A stretch of DNA of 64,000 nt from Thysanoteuthis rhombus (lineage: Eukaryota > Mollusca > Cephalopoda > Oegopsida > Thysanoteuthidae): contig OY735202.1 of the NCBI GenBank assembly GCA_963457665.1, forward strand, positions 76,102,142-76,166,141, written 5' to 3'. The notes beneath the pieces are model-generated. The model had not been told where the DNA came from, ran no database searches, and saw nothing but the letters and a program-made list of their open reading frames with translations. Below are positions 34,861 through 45,262 of the stretch, piece after piece. Each line of letters starts with the position of its first letter. Within the stretch, counting starts at the first letter, position 1. The translations under genes and the position numbers were made by a program.

Positions 34861-35340
34861 TGACAAACTTCTTTTTTCTGTTCCACAAAGCTTATTTCTT
34901 TGAGCTACACTTGCAAGTGTCCAAGATATTTTTTAATACAATCATCCATTGACTCACACCCAATAGCAGATTTGTATCCAAAAGAACTTAAAACCCATTT
35001 GCTGCAGAAGATGGGAATCAATGTTGTATGGCTCAACTACAAATGACAAAAAATTTTGTCATGTTATCATTAGCTTGTTAAAGAAACCACATTTTTTTAA
35101 AACTCTTCAGACAGGCAAGAAGGATAATGTAAAAGAACTGATATGTTGCTGGATTGAGCTGATGACTTGGTGAAAGAAATGTAATGGATGACATTTGTTC
35201 CTTTCTCTTTAGAGAGGTAAGGAAGATGTATCATGATATCGTATGTTGTGTAGTGTGTATTTTTCACTTCACCTTATAATGATTGACTTGCACCAAGATC
35301 TAGTTGCGTCCATACTAACAGAACAGTCCCGTTGATCCAT
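34861..35340. other. Unique stretch between the duplicated segments
   Basis: No gene is supported. A CTTTCTCTTTAG/AGAG/GTAAGG pattern near 35197-35220 resembles back-to-back splice sites around four bases and is probably chance. Confidence 0.4.
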
Positions 35341-35826
35341 AGGGGACATTATTACCCACTTTGGAGACCTCTGTCCCAAACATTTTGCACAACAATAACA
35401 ATTCTGGTTAGTCACTCAACAGAAACCATCACATGACCAATGTCTTTTGGCTGCATGCCATATTGGGGGTCATCAATTTAAAATTCGGGGAAATAGGGAT
35501 GATCAATGAATAAATTACTAGCATGAACACAACCGGGCACAAACTAAGAGACAAATTCAGTATAACCCTACATTGTAATTCGGAACCTCTCTCTGAAACC
35601 TATTGATGGGAGGGGCTGAATCGTCAAAAAGAAAAATTCCCCCTAGATACAATAAGAAATAGATGTTTAAATTTTCAGTTTTATAGAACCGTTGGTATGG
35701 CTTGTGTGCACCATACATACATATATACATAGATAGATAGTCAGCCAGTAAGCCAACCAGCCAGCAAGCCCCACTGAAAAACAGAAGAAACCTGTGTTAT
35801 CAGTTTTGCCAACCCATTTCTAAAAA
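35341..35826 (-). repeat. Repeat A, full length, preceded by duplicate copy 2
   Basis: 35341-35425 is the second copy of the 85-bp duplicate. The element itself runs from TCTGGTTAGTCACTCAACAG (plus-strand reading) through TGGCTGCATGCCATATTGGG and the core to TGTGTTATCAGTTTTGCC and the CATTTCTAAA end. Confidence 0.9.
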
Positions 35827-36519
35827 CTAAGTCACCATTATTGATTACATTTGCTAACATCTGGGCAAATCATAGATTTCTTTGTCATAGAATAAATTAG
35901 AATTCATGTATACAAAAAAATGATTATCATATAATATAATACATATATACATATATATAGGTCAAACCTTGTTTTTTGGGCTAATGGAACAGCCCATTAA
36001 GCAGGATGTTTTTTAATGTATAAAAGAAATTCATGGAACCTCCATATCCTTTTAATGACCGAGGTTGAATCACCAAGCATGAAAGGCAAAATTTTTTCAC
36101 ACACACACATATATTTGCAGGGATATATGGCCTTGCCTAGGGAAAAACTTCTTATGCAAAAACACTGGAAAATAGATGATAATTTATAAAGATTTCATAA
36201 AATTAGATAAAGGTTTCGGGGTATGTGTACATGGAGTATGAAACTTGTTTGCAGAATCCATTTTCCATGCTTTTCCTGTTGGCCATTGATACTTACTCAG
36301 ATTTTTTTAGAAATAGATAAATCTTTATTAGAACCTTATGAATTAGGGTAGAAAATATTGTTTTGACCCTGAATTGACTTGTGGGGACTTCAGCTGTCAG
36401 TGTCACATGATACATGCCTTTTCTGATTTTTCATCTTGTGACACGGTGAGCCAGGCGCCATCAGTATTTAAGGGTGGATTTGATCATTCGAAAGAAAATG
36501 AATGATAATTATGTTCATA
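35827..36519. other. Gene-free stretch with repeat scraps
   Basis: A TA/CA patch is at 35935-35960. An AACCTTGTTTTTTGGGC-type dispersed repeat is near 35962-36080. A GCAGGGATATATGGCCTTGC scrap near 36117 is related to that at 10.87 kb. No gene. Confidence 0.45.
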
Positions 36520-37125
36520 AATTAAACCCAGCAATTTTCAACCAATGTGCCACAAAGCATCTGTAGTTGGGCCACCAGAGTTTTAAGGAGGGTCGATCCT
36601 CCCTAAAACAAGTGTCGTGGGACAGTGTTCCCAGTATGGATACAAAAATAACATTTGAATACATTTTGACATTACTGGTACTTCTATGGAGTGCATTAAA
36701 TTCCTATTTCTCAATTATACAATAAATGAATAAATGCATTGTTTATTGAAGGCCCAGAGGGAATTTTAAATTCTATAGTGTAGAACCACAACTTCATTAT
36801 TTTTTAATGAATAGCATATTTTTCAATGACTTCTTGTTTCAATGTGTAGTAATAACAAATATGTACAAAACTTTCAAAGTCTTTTGAAAACCTTGATCAA
36901 CAAAATTAATAAATTATTAATTTGTTTAACTTATGAACATACTATTATCATACATTTTCTTTTAAATGATCAAATCTATCCTTAAATTCTGATGGGATAC
37001 CTTAACCATTTTAGTGCCTGGCTCACTTATGAACACATTATCATCTTTCATTTTCTTTTAAATGATTAAATCTATCCTTAAATACTGATGGCATGCTGTG
37101 AGGTGAAAAAGATTGAGTATCACTA
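36520..37125 (+). mobile_element. hAT-like non-autonomous element (MITE) F
   Basis: The left end reads ATTTTCAACCAATGTGCCAC. The right end, reverse-complemented, reads CCATAGTGATACTCAATCTT then TTTCACCTCACAGC. Both resemble the GNTTCTCAACC ends of hAT elements. The interior has a 95-bp tandem duplication (ACTTATGAACATACTATTAT at 36929 and ACTTATGAACACATTATCAT at 37024). There is no transposase frame. A related minus-strand fragment is at 12.96-13.23 kb. Confidence 0.6.
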
Positions 37126-37410
37126 TGGGAGACAAACACTGAAAAGTTTGTCCCTAAAATTTAGTGAAGATTATTCATGTGGTTCTTGTTATTGAGGGGG
37201 GAAAAAAGACAATTCTCTCCTTTCTATATCCCTGTAAATTGTGGAACTCTTTGTGAGGAAGGCCAATTTCTCAGTATTCCTTCATTCACGCAAAAGCCAA
37301 CACTGGATCCTAACGAACTTCAAGAGGAACAATTACCAATCATCTGAATTTTCTGTTTAAACTACTAAATTTGAATCTAACAGGTACTTAAATAATTACT
37401 ATTATTAGTT

Positions 37411-37806
37411 ACTATTAGAAACTGTCAACATAGGTTTCTTCTGTTGTTAAGTTGGTATAACTGGCTGTGTATATATGTATGTATCATGTGTACAGACCCC
37501 ATCAATGGAACTAGAGAACTGAAAATCTGAACATTTACTCCTTATGTCTAGGATTTTTTTTTTCTTTTAAATTACCCTCCCCTACATGGATTTAAATTGG
37601 GTGCTCCATTTGTAATGTAAGTTTATGTTAAAATTGTCCCTTAGTTCGTGTCTGGCTGGATTCATACTTTTTTTTAGTGATCATTGTTCAACAAAAGGCA
37701 AGAGAAGTAATCTATTCACTTACAAAGCCTTTTGTCAATTTTTCAATTGATTACCCCCTGCACAGCATGGTCACATGATGGTTTCTATTGAATGACTAAC
37801 AGGACG
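37411..37806 (+). repeat. Repeat A, full length
   Basis: It runs from TATTAGAAACTGTCAACATA to GGTTTCTATTGAATGACTAA. The core has GTGATCATTGTTCAACAAAA. It is one of the cleaner examples of both ends. Confidence 0.9.
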
Positions 37807-38087
37807 TTATCATTTATTATTTGCATTGCTATTGATATAAATATTTTGTAGCTTTAACTACTAATATTTTGTTGTTCATGGTAACTCCACGTTTATTGAA
37901 CTCTAAACTTGACCACTGAAAAATAATCCATAAATCAAACCATTTTATCTAAATTCTACCCCTACCCATAAAAGTCAAAATGCACATACCAAGAAGTCAC
38001 AAGAATTGAGTTAGGAAGAGGCAAGATTGCTCAAATCCATAATAATGGATAAATTGCTAGTGTATACCTACGTTTTACCCATCCTGC

Positions 38088-38119
<32 letters not shown>

Positions 38120-38124
38120 GTATA

Positions 38125-38160
<36 letters not shown>

Positions 38161-38254
38161 ATAGTGTTATCCACAGACAGCTTTTTCGTTGTATTACAAC
38201 TCTTCAGTATGGCTATAGACTATTCATTATCCCATCCAGTACTATGAGGCAGGA
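37807..38254. other. Gene-free stretch with (TA)n
   Basis: Interrupted TA/TG repeats occupy about 38090-38159. The rest shows nothing recognisable. Confidence 0.7.
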
Positions 38255-38500
38255 TTGAAACCTTCACTTCAGACCCGCAGGCTGGTATCCTCTCTCTGCT
38301 CCACAATATATCTTTGTTGTAGAATTGGGACATTGCCTCATTTTTCCTGCTTAGATCACGTTAACTGCCTCACATCTTGTGATCTGGTCATAAAAGGTCA
38401 AAAGGAGTTCGTTTTTGAATCAACAATTTCTTTTGAGGAAAATATAGACTGGGAAGAACATCAACATAAACTCAAAAAGAATCTGCAAAAAGATCTGTAA
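38255..38500 (+). other. Open frame of 81 codons, protein-like C-terminus, unidentified
   Basis: The last 35 or so residues are mixed and protein-like, with FESTISFEENIDWEEHQHKL, then KKNLQKDL and stop. I recognise no family. There is no intron-exon signal in the right phase to follow the exon at 34.6 kb, because candidate acceptors here give stops. It is followed 25 bp later by a SINE. It may be a retroposed gene fragment or an unlisted transposon piece. Confidence 0.25.
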
Positions 38501-38524
38501 GATCAATGTAAAAGAAATTGCTCA

Positions 38525-38715
38525 ACAAATATTGTCAAATTCCACTACAAACTCTGGAGTTGACATTGTTTTCCTGTTGTAACAACAAGAACAATAAGAA
38601 CAATCCTCACCAAAATGAGAAGTGTAAACCGATATGTAAAACTCACATTCCCTTACTGTGAGATGAACTCGCAACCCACTGATTTTCGGCAGACTGTCTT
38701 AATGACTGACCTAAA
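38525..38715 (-). mobile_element. tRNA-derived SINE, family S4
   Basis: The minus strand reads GTCAATTTAGGTCAGTCATT (A-box region) and CAGTGGGTTGCGAGTTCATC (B-box-like GGTTGCGAGTTC). The body is TTTGGTGAGGATTGTTCTTA, ending in ACTCCAGAGTTTGTAG. Confidence 0.7.
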
Positions 38716-39067
38716 TTGACAAGTCTTAGATATCAAAAAATTATTGTACAGATATGCAAGGGCTTATTTCACTCCAATAAATTAATACATTTTTTCACAG
38801 AAATATACATTTTTATAATTTTGTTTATTCATTATATTCACAATACGGAAGTTGCAGTAATCATCTTCTGTCAGAATAGAAATCTTATATTTCCTTTTGT
38901 CATGAGCAAAATATTGTATTAAATATACATAGAGACGTATTTTGGGGATATTTCTGTCATATAAGCACAACTATAGATCTTGTGTATATTTGATGTATAT
39001 CTGTCTCATTCAAGCTTTATATAACTAAAAGAAATATGAACATTTGTAGTGTATTTGGGACATATTA
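38716..39067. other. Stretch with nothing recognised
   Basis: AT-rich. The small frames on both strands (38716-38970) are mutually overlapping and low-complexity. Confidence 0.4.
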
Positions 39068-39520
39068 TATATGGAGGTTTTATTGAGCCTGGATATTCAA
39101 GTCAACTTGTGTCAGTGATCATGAGGAAATATTTACTATAAACAGCTTTTAAGAGCTGCATGTTAACCACTGGACTGCAAGTAGGGAAACTTATTTTATT
39201 GCATACCAGCATGAATACCTGACATTGCCCAGGGAAAAAATAACTACAAATCTTATAAAATAAGAAAAATGTTCTTCAGTATATTTTTTCTCACACAATA
39301 AAACAAATGAAGAAAAGATCATTTGCTCTATTTAGGTATGAAAAAAATAGCATCCAGTATATAGAAATTCACCAAGGTGTATACACGGATATATATAAAT
39401 ATATACTTCTGGCCTCTGTCAGGGTTGACTATTGCATATCAGCTTCTTGACTCCTGGGCGGTAAGGTTGTTATGAGAGAGTGGTTTTTGCCCAAATCTTC
39501 ACTCACCCAATCTCATCTCT
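39068..39520 (-). mobile_element. Composite element E with SINE S2 at its 3' side
   Basis: On the minus strand the order is: a module with GAGCAAAAACCACTCTCTCA and CAACCCTGACAGAGGCCAGA, a middle block (TTCATTTGTTTTATTGTGTG; GGGCAATGTCAGGTATTC), then a tRNA-like part, CCAGTGGTTAACATGCAGCT, ending near AATAAAACCTCC. The same order is found on the plus strand at 42.50-43.06 kb, so this is one element rather than chance neighbours. Confidence 0.7.
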
Positions 39521-39630
39521 TTCAATAATCATGGCACACTTGCCAGTAATTACGCATTTTCTTTCAAAATATCAGGGAATGTGACATAGCCAAAGCACAG
39601 GGAGAAATAGATTCATGTCTTTCCTAAGTG
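39521..39630 (-). mobile_element. SINE S3 3'-body fragment
   Basis: TCAATAATCATGGCACACTT and ATTCATGTCTTTCCTAAGTG match the 42.1 and 56.8 kb copies of this body. The tRNA head is absent. Confidence 0.5.
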
Positions 39631-40439
39631 AATTAGTACTGTTTCTCTTTTCGGGACTTACAATTGTTACACTTCCACATGCACATACATACACATATAT
39701 ATTCAAACTTATGTATATATAGTTGACAATAAGAAAAAATAGTTGTGTTTAGATTAAATTCATTCTCCACACATGTTTTACATTTCTGCTCTATCAATAT
39801 GGCAGTTTCAAATGAAACAATATTGAAATGTTTTTTTGTTTTGAATAACAATGTCTCACACTTTTTCCTTATTGTCAACTTAATATATATTGTTAGATAT
39901 ATTGTATCCACAAACTAATCCTATAATATATATATGTATATACACACACACACACACACACACAAGTGTTTAAAATGTTGAAATATATCAGCAAACATGT
40001 ATGCATATATACTGAGCACTTACATGAAGTGCAATCAATCACTTATAAATATATACTTTTACCTACTATGTAAGTGCTAGGGGGAATTTGTTTGCTTGTA
40101 AGTGTGTGTGTGTGTGGGGGGGGGGGTGTTGCACCTGTTTCTGTTTGATCTACTTATCTCCCCTATACCAAATCTAACAGAATATCTCTCAGGCATTTTT
40201 TGCCACTTGGCTCCCCTTCAAATCCATCATCAGATGGTCAGATTCCACTGCCAATTTTCCCTTACACCCCTTGGACCTTACACCTCTTCCTCTTCCCCAT
40301 TTCAAGTCTTATATGTGGCGGCTGCGATATCTTTTGATAACGACCTATTATAAAATCAATACAAGACAACGTGGGAAATTTGGGCCAAGACTAAATGTTC
40401 CTTTTGCAAATCACGTTAATAATAATTGTCTCCCCTTGT
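39631..40439. other. Gene-free stretch with (CA)n and (TG)n patches
   Basis: A CA tract is at about 39942-39964 and TG followed by a G-run at about 40100-40127. Short frames occur here, but no protein-like sequence was recognised. Confidence 0.5.
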
Positions 40440-40960
40440 TTTTTTCTTTCTCTTCATAGTCACCCCCCTACACCCACATTTTTTCATTTTCTGTTCTTTC
40501 CTTCTTCTCTTCTCTTCTTAGATTTGCTTTCATTTTTTTCTTTTATTTTCTTTACTTTTTCCTCTCTCTTTGATCTTTACTTCCCCTTTCTTTTTTTCCT
40601 TCATCTTTGCTCTCTTTCTCTTTCATCTTCATTTCTTCCTCCTCTTTTTTATCAATCTTTTTTCCTTTTTCATTTTTTTTGCTTTCATTCTTCCCTTCTT
40701 TCTCTTTCATCTTAATTTCCTCTCTCGTCTGTTTATCCTTCTTTCCCTTTTCTTTTTTCATCTTTTTCATCTTTTTCACCTTCTGTTCTTTCTTTGTTTT
40801 CCTTCTTTGTTTCTTTCTATTTGATCTTCATCTCCTCTTTCTTTTCTTTTTTTCTTCCTTTCCTTCTCTTCCCTCTCTCCTTGAATCACTTTTTCCAATA
40901 GCACCCCCTGCCCTTAGTCTCTTCCTCTCTTTTTTTCTTTTCATTTTTCTCCTTCTTTAT
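40440..40960. repeat. Long polypyrimidine tract 1
   Basis: About 500 bp is almost purely C and T on the plus strand, apart from scattered ATC. It shows a loose repeat built from TCTTTCATCTT-like units. The F/S/L-rich frames (plus) and K/E-rich frame (minus, MKKMKKMKKEKGKK type) are translations of the tract, not genes. Confidence 0.9.
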
Positions 40961-41173
40961 AACACACAAAGAATGGTTACCCCCAATGGCACTGGAAGGT
41001 GGAAAGAAATTGATTTTTCCTTCTTTTGTTTTCATCCCTTGGAATTCTATCAGTTCTTTGTCTACCATTCAAAAGAATTTCTCTCTGCTTATCTGATCAC
41101 TTGAAGACCATGGAATATCAAGTATACACCTGATGAAATTTTATTCATTTTTTCCAAAGTTTTCAACAGCTTT

Positions 41174-41175
41174 AT

Positions 41176-41260
<85 letters not shown>
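41174..41260. repeat. (TA)n microsatellite
   Basis: About 85 bp of TA repeats with a few TGTA interruptions. Confidence 0.95.
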
Positions 41261-41283
41261 ACAAGAAACCATGAACTAAAAGA

Positions 41284-41706
41284 ATCACTCAAAATGTCAG
41301 CATAGATTTCTTCAGTTTTTAAGGTAGTCTAGCTGGCTATATATGTATCATGCATACAAGCTGCACCAATGGAGTCGGATTATTGAAAATCCAAACATCT
41401 GCTTTTCGTTATGTGTAGAAATGAGTTGTTTTTTTGTTTTGGGGAAATTTCACCTGAGGTTTTGGGTTGGGAAGGGGGATTTACAATGTAAGTTTATTCT
41501 ATATTGGCCCCTTAATTTGTGTCCAGCTGCATTCATGCTTGTTTTTTGAAAATTCAGACTTTTTTAATGATCACTGCACTACAAAAGGCTTGACAAGTAA
41601 CTTATTTGGTGCACTCCCTTTTTCCAACTGATCACCTCCAACATTTCATGCTGCCAAAAGACATTGGTCATGTGACAGTTTCTATTGAGGAACTAACCAG
41701 ATTAGT
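41284..41706 (+). repeat. Repeat A, full length
   Basis: It runs from TCAAAATGTCAGCATAGATT through GTAGTCTAGCTGGCTATAT and the core (ATGATCACTGCACTACAAAA) to GACATTGGTCATGTGACAGT and GAGGAACTAACCAGAT. Confidence 0.9.
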
Positions 41707-41810
41707 TTATCTTTTTTTTATTCTATTGCATTCTTTTTGTCTTGCACCAGGTGTGTGCATTCAAAACACTGCATCAAATTTTTGTTAAAGAAGGTCCACA
41801 TTAAACCTGA

Positions 41811-42004
41811 CTAGCATTCCAAGGGAAATTATGAATCACCATCCCCCATTTATGCTGCTTTTTGCCTCGTAAATTAAACAAAAGCTGGGCAAAGTCTCGA
41901 TACATAAATGGATATATGTAAATGTCAGAACACATAAATAACCTAAACCGAGCAACAGCTGATTAAACCATTTTGTTGTGGGTAGCGGTTATTAATAGAC
42001 TATA
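41811..42004 (-). repeat. Repeat B ends, core deleted
   Basis: The plus strand starts CTAGCATTCCAAGGGAAATT, ATGAATCACCATCCCCCATT and GCCTCGTAAATTAAAC. It then jumps to the B 5' module and ends TTGTTGTGGGTAGCGGTTAT, TAATAG. It shows both B termini within 194 bp. Confidence 0.85.
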
Positions 42005-42084
42005 CAATTGACCCCTGCCTTTTGTTGCTATTGCTTGGGCTGGTAAGATAATTATTGGAGACTTATTTACTCATTTGCTCACTT

Positions 42085-42300
42085 ATTCACTTTCTATTTG
42101 TCAATCATCATGGCATGCCAGTGATGAGACAACTTGGTCAAGATATTTGTTTAGGGGCACTGAGTTTAGAGAGAGGTGCATTCATGCCTTTCCCAAGAAC
42201 ATTATGTTGAAATAAAAAGAATCTGTACTGGAATTCAATCTTGGTCTGTCAATGTCATTTTCTGTGCTGATAACTCTTATGCCATCCTGACACACTCATG
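42085..42300 (-). mobile_element. tRNA-derived SINE, family S3, long copy
   Basis: The minus strand reads GGCATAAGAGTTATCAGCAC and CAAGATTGAATTCCAGTACA (B-box-like GATTGAATTCC). The body AATGTTCTTGGGAAAGGCAT follows, and the 3' part includes GGCATGCCATGATGATTGAC. Confidence 0.7.
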
Positions 42301-42337
42301 ATGGATTCAAGATACATAAGCGATAGAATAAGTTTTT

Positions 42338-42475
42338 GTACTTGCAGTGAAGTGGTTAATATGCAGCTCTTACAAGCTGTTGATTATGAAATTTATCCAC
42401 ATGATCACTGACTCAAATTTGTCCACTTGAATCTTCATGCCCAATAAAACCTTCAGAGGAGAATGTATTCACCAA
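42338..42475 (+). mobile_element. SINE S2
   Basis: CAGTGAAGTGGTTAATATGC (A-box-like) and CTGACTCAAATTTGTCC (weak B box) are followed by CCCAATAAAACCTTCAGAGG. It is the same unit that ends element E. Confidence 0.65.
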
Positions 42476-42499
42476 ATGCGTATTATGTACCTAAATACA

Positions 42500-43030
42500 C
42501 TACATACGAATAACCAATGATTGTCAAAAAAGATGACATTGGATTTGAATGTTGATTTGAGCAAAAACCATTCTCCCAAAACTACATTACTGCACAGAAA
42601 GTAGTAGGAGTGAAAAGGTTGTTACACTATTGTCAACCTTGACAAAGACCAGAAGTATATATCTATACATTTCTATGCATCTGCCTGGATGAATTCATAT
42701 AGACTGGTTGCTATTTTTTCACGTGTAAATGGCCTTTTTTTTCATTTGTTCTATTGTGTGAGAAGAGATGAGAGGAATATATTGAAGTACATTTTTCTTG
42801 TGCTGCTATATTTGCTGCTCTTTCTCCGCGGGCAATGCCATGTGTTCTTGCTATGCAATAAAGTAAGGTTTCCTACTTATAGTGAAGTGGTTGATATGCA
42901 GCTCTTACAAGCTGTTGATAGCTTTTGACTCGGTCCATTTACAACTCCATGTCCAATAAAACCCATAGAGATAGTATCTACCAAATGTATATTGTATAAC
43001 TAAATACACAACAATTGTCCATATTGTCAT
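42500..43030 (+). mobile_element. Composite element E with terminal SINE S2
   Basis: The order matches the minus-strand copy at 39.07-39.52 kb: GAGCAAAAACCATTCTCCCA, AACCTTGACAAAGACCAGAA, TTCATTTGTTCTATTGTGTG, GGGCAATGCCATGTGTTCTT, then GTGAAGTGGTTGATATGCAG and CCAATAAAACCCATAGAG. The two copies form an inverted pair about 3 kb apart. Confidence 0.7.
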
Positions 43031-43039
43031 GTGCTATCA

Positions 43040-43210
43040 AGTTTGAATGAGACAGATAGTAATGAATGAATTTTTATGAAATTTTGTGGACGGAAAGACA
43101 ACAGGGTGAGGAAGAGGTTGATCCAAGAATTCCTTTCTGATTAACAAACATATTTTTGGAGCGGATCCATCCTCAATTAACTCCCCTCCGTCATAATTAT
43201 ATGTCCAAAT
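43040..43210 (+). repeat. Repeat C fragment
   Basis: It has TTTTATGAAATTTTGTGGAC, a GGGTGAGGAAGAGGTTGAT block and TTTTTGGAGCGGATCC. The GAGCGGATCC block is shared with 62.46 and 62.61 kb. It is part of a repeat type widespread in invertebrate genomes. Confidence 0.6.
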
Positions 43211-43439
43211 GGTATGATATTACCAAATTTAATGTTTGTCCATATGTTATGTCCAGAACCTCACAATGGACTCTTTCACATAAAAAGTACAATTTTGCTG
43301 ATAAAAATATCTCTTACCCACCACCTCTGAAACAAATTCAGTAGTTTCTTTACTTGAAAAAAATCATCTCGTAGAAATTCAGATGTATCCGTGAATTTTT
43401 TTGTGGGGGATCAACTAGTTGAATTATAGTTGCATGTCA

Positions 43440-43870
43440 GCTATGTTTCAATTAAATTCTGCTTAGTCTGGTACAAGGCCACATCAATGAGGCACCCAGC
43501 TAGAAACCAACTCACTACAGTAACAATGGTTTGCGAGGTTCGATTATTGATGATTGCTTTATGGCTGGTGCTCGATACTTATTATTCTGTAGATAATTAC
43601 TAAGCTTTCCTTTGTCAGGCCTAATGCCACAATATTAAAGATTAATCTACATCAAGTTCGCAGTACGAAGTATTCTAAGTATCGCACAGAGCCACAATAC
43701 TCAGGCAACCACAAGGATCAGACTCACTACATGAACAATGGTCTGCAAAGCTATCTTACAGGCTGTACATCATGCTCAGCTAATTAGGCATAGTATGTCA
43801 TACATGTTTGAGATTTATAGTGCTTTCCGCTTCATGAACAAGATAATTATCTAAAAAAAATGTAGGGTTG
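43440..43870. repeat. Degenerate tandem duplication, about 212-bp period
   Basis: AAACCAACTCACTACAGTAA, CAATGGTTTGCGAGGT (from about 43505) recurs as GATCAGACTCACTACATGAA, CAATGGTCTGCAAAGCT (from about 43718). No coding signal. Confidence 0.5.
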
Positions 43871-45063
43871 CTATGTTCTTACAGTACAGCATATATGTCA
43901 GGTATGCATTTCATGTTCTTGATGTATATCACTGTCAAAATTCTTGCTCATTATAAATAGATTTTTGTCACCCTGCTTTGTGGCTGGAGTAGTTACATTC
44001 TTTCCAGTAATTGTAGCCCAATGAAAATCCCCAATTTCAAATGTTGATTTTCAAGGCAGGTAGGCAGGCCCTCTACTCATGAAAGATTGGTGCAACAAAT
44101 ATTTCCCACTTTCTGTGTCCCTGTGCTAAGCTTAGCTAAGCTAAGTAAATATGTATTCTAATTCCGGTTCAAGCTATAACCCAATAGATCATCAGGGTGC
44201 CATGCTAAGTACTTAGCCATTATGGCATTTTTCAGGGCAATGAAAGTTACTTGCTGGTGCCCATCTGCTATGTAAAATGAACCTCCTTCTGAATGTTTCT
44301 CCGAAGAGTACAATCTCAGCATTTTTAAATCCAGAGTGAACAAGTGCCTTACTCAATGTTAGTTCATTTTGAAAAAAAATTAATTCTCTTATTCTTTATT
44401 TTTTTGTGTCTGTTCCTCTTGAAGTTCCTGGTTGGTAACATGTGACGGGTTATTCTGGGTTACATTGTACCAGAAGCAAGGGGTAATTCTTAACCTGACC
44501 TGCTGGAACAAGTGTAACCAGTCTGCCTTTGGGGGCTTTTATGTATCATATTGAGTTATGCATAAGGCAATTTAATGTACAATGCAGCTCCTTATTTTTA
44601 TAGTAAAGAGCTTAACTATGTTTTATTTTTCTCTATTAGTTTGATGCAAAAGTTCTCGGCACCATCTTTTGCACAATCTTGGGGAAACCAATGGAAGGTT
44701 TTCAAAGTTTATTAAGTTCTTTATTGCATGAGCTATCAGTCAACTTCAACAGCCATTAAGCTCGATGTCAAGCCACTTCCTTATTCATAGAATTCAAATT
44801 ATAATCATAAGATTTGCAAATGAATAAAGAAATGAAGGAAACTACTCTATAATCAGCATTTAATCAAGTTATCTCCTTTGAGAAATCGGATCATTATAAT
44901 ATGGATTATCACTGTAAGCCCAAATCCAAATCCCACACTATTATTATTAAATTGCAAATTTGACTGGAAATTGTTTCATTCTCCAAGTTACAGCATTTCA
45001 ACTGTATGACGCTAACAAAAATCCCGCTAGAGTGTGCCATCTTTGCTGTGATTATCAAACAGA
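43871..45063. other. Stretch with little recognised
   Basis: Near 44010-44110 a scrap (CCAATTTCAAATGTTGATTT) resembles text beside SINE S5 at 23.03 kb. Otherwise no gene, RNA or shared repeat is visible. Confidence 0.4.
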
Positions 45064-45262
45064 ACTGTCAACATAAGTTTCTTCATTTCTTGACTGATTC
45101 TGCCTGTCTGACTACCTATCTATGTATGTATGTAATTGTCATGTGTACAGACCACACCAACATAACTAAAGGGCTGAAAAATAAAACATTCACTCCTCAT
45201 TATGTGTAGAAAAAAAATAATTTTCTTCTTCTCTTCTATTGAGTGACTAACCAGACCCATAA
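45064..45262 (+). repeat. Repeat A ends, core deleted
   Basis: The 5' module (ACTGTCAACATAAGTTTCTT ... AGGGCTGAAAAATAAAACAT) is joined directly to the extreme 3' end, TTCTATTGAGTGACTAACCA. The whole core is missing. Confidence 0.85.

Noticed and set aside
35209..35222. Possible 4-base microexon (TTTCTCTTTAG / AGAG / GTAAGG) downstream of the signal-peptide exon
   Set aside because: Overlapping consensus-like sites are common by chance, and a 4-base exon cannot be supported without transcript data.
40395..41104. 165-codon hydrophobic frame and a Lys/Glu-rich frame on the opposite strand
   Set aside because: Both come from the polypyrimidine tract. The strand-complementary F/S versus K/E composition is the expected artefact.
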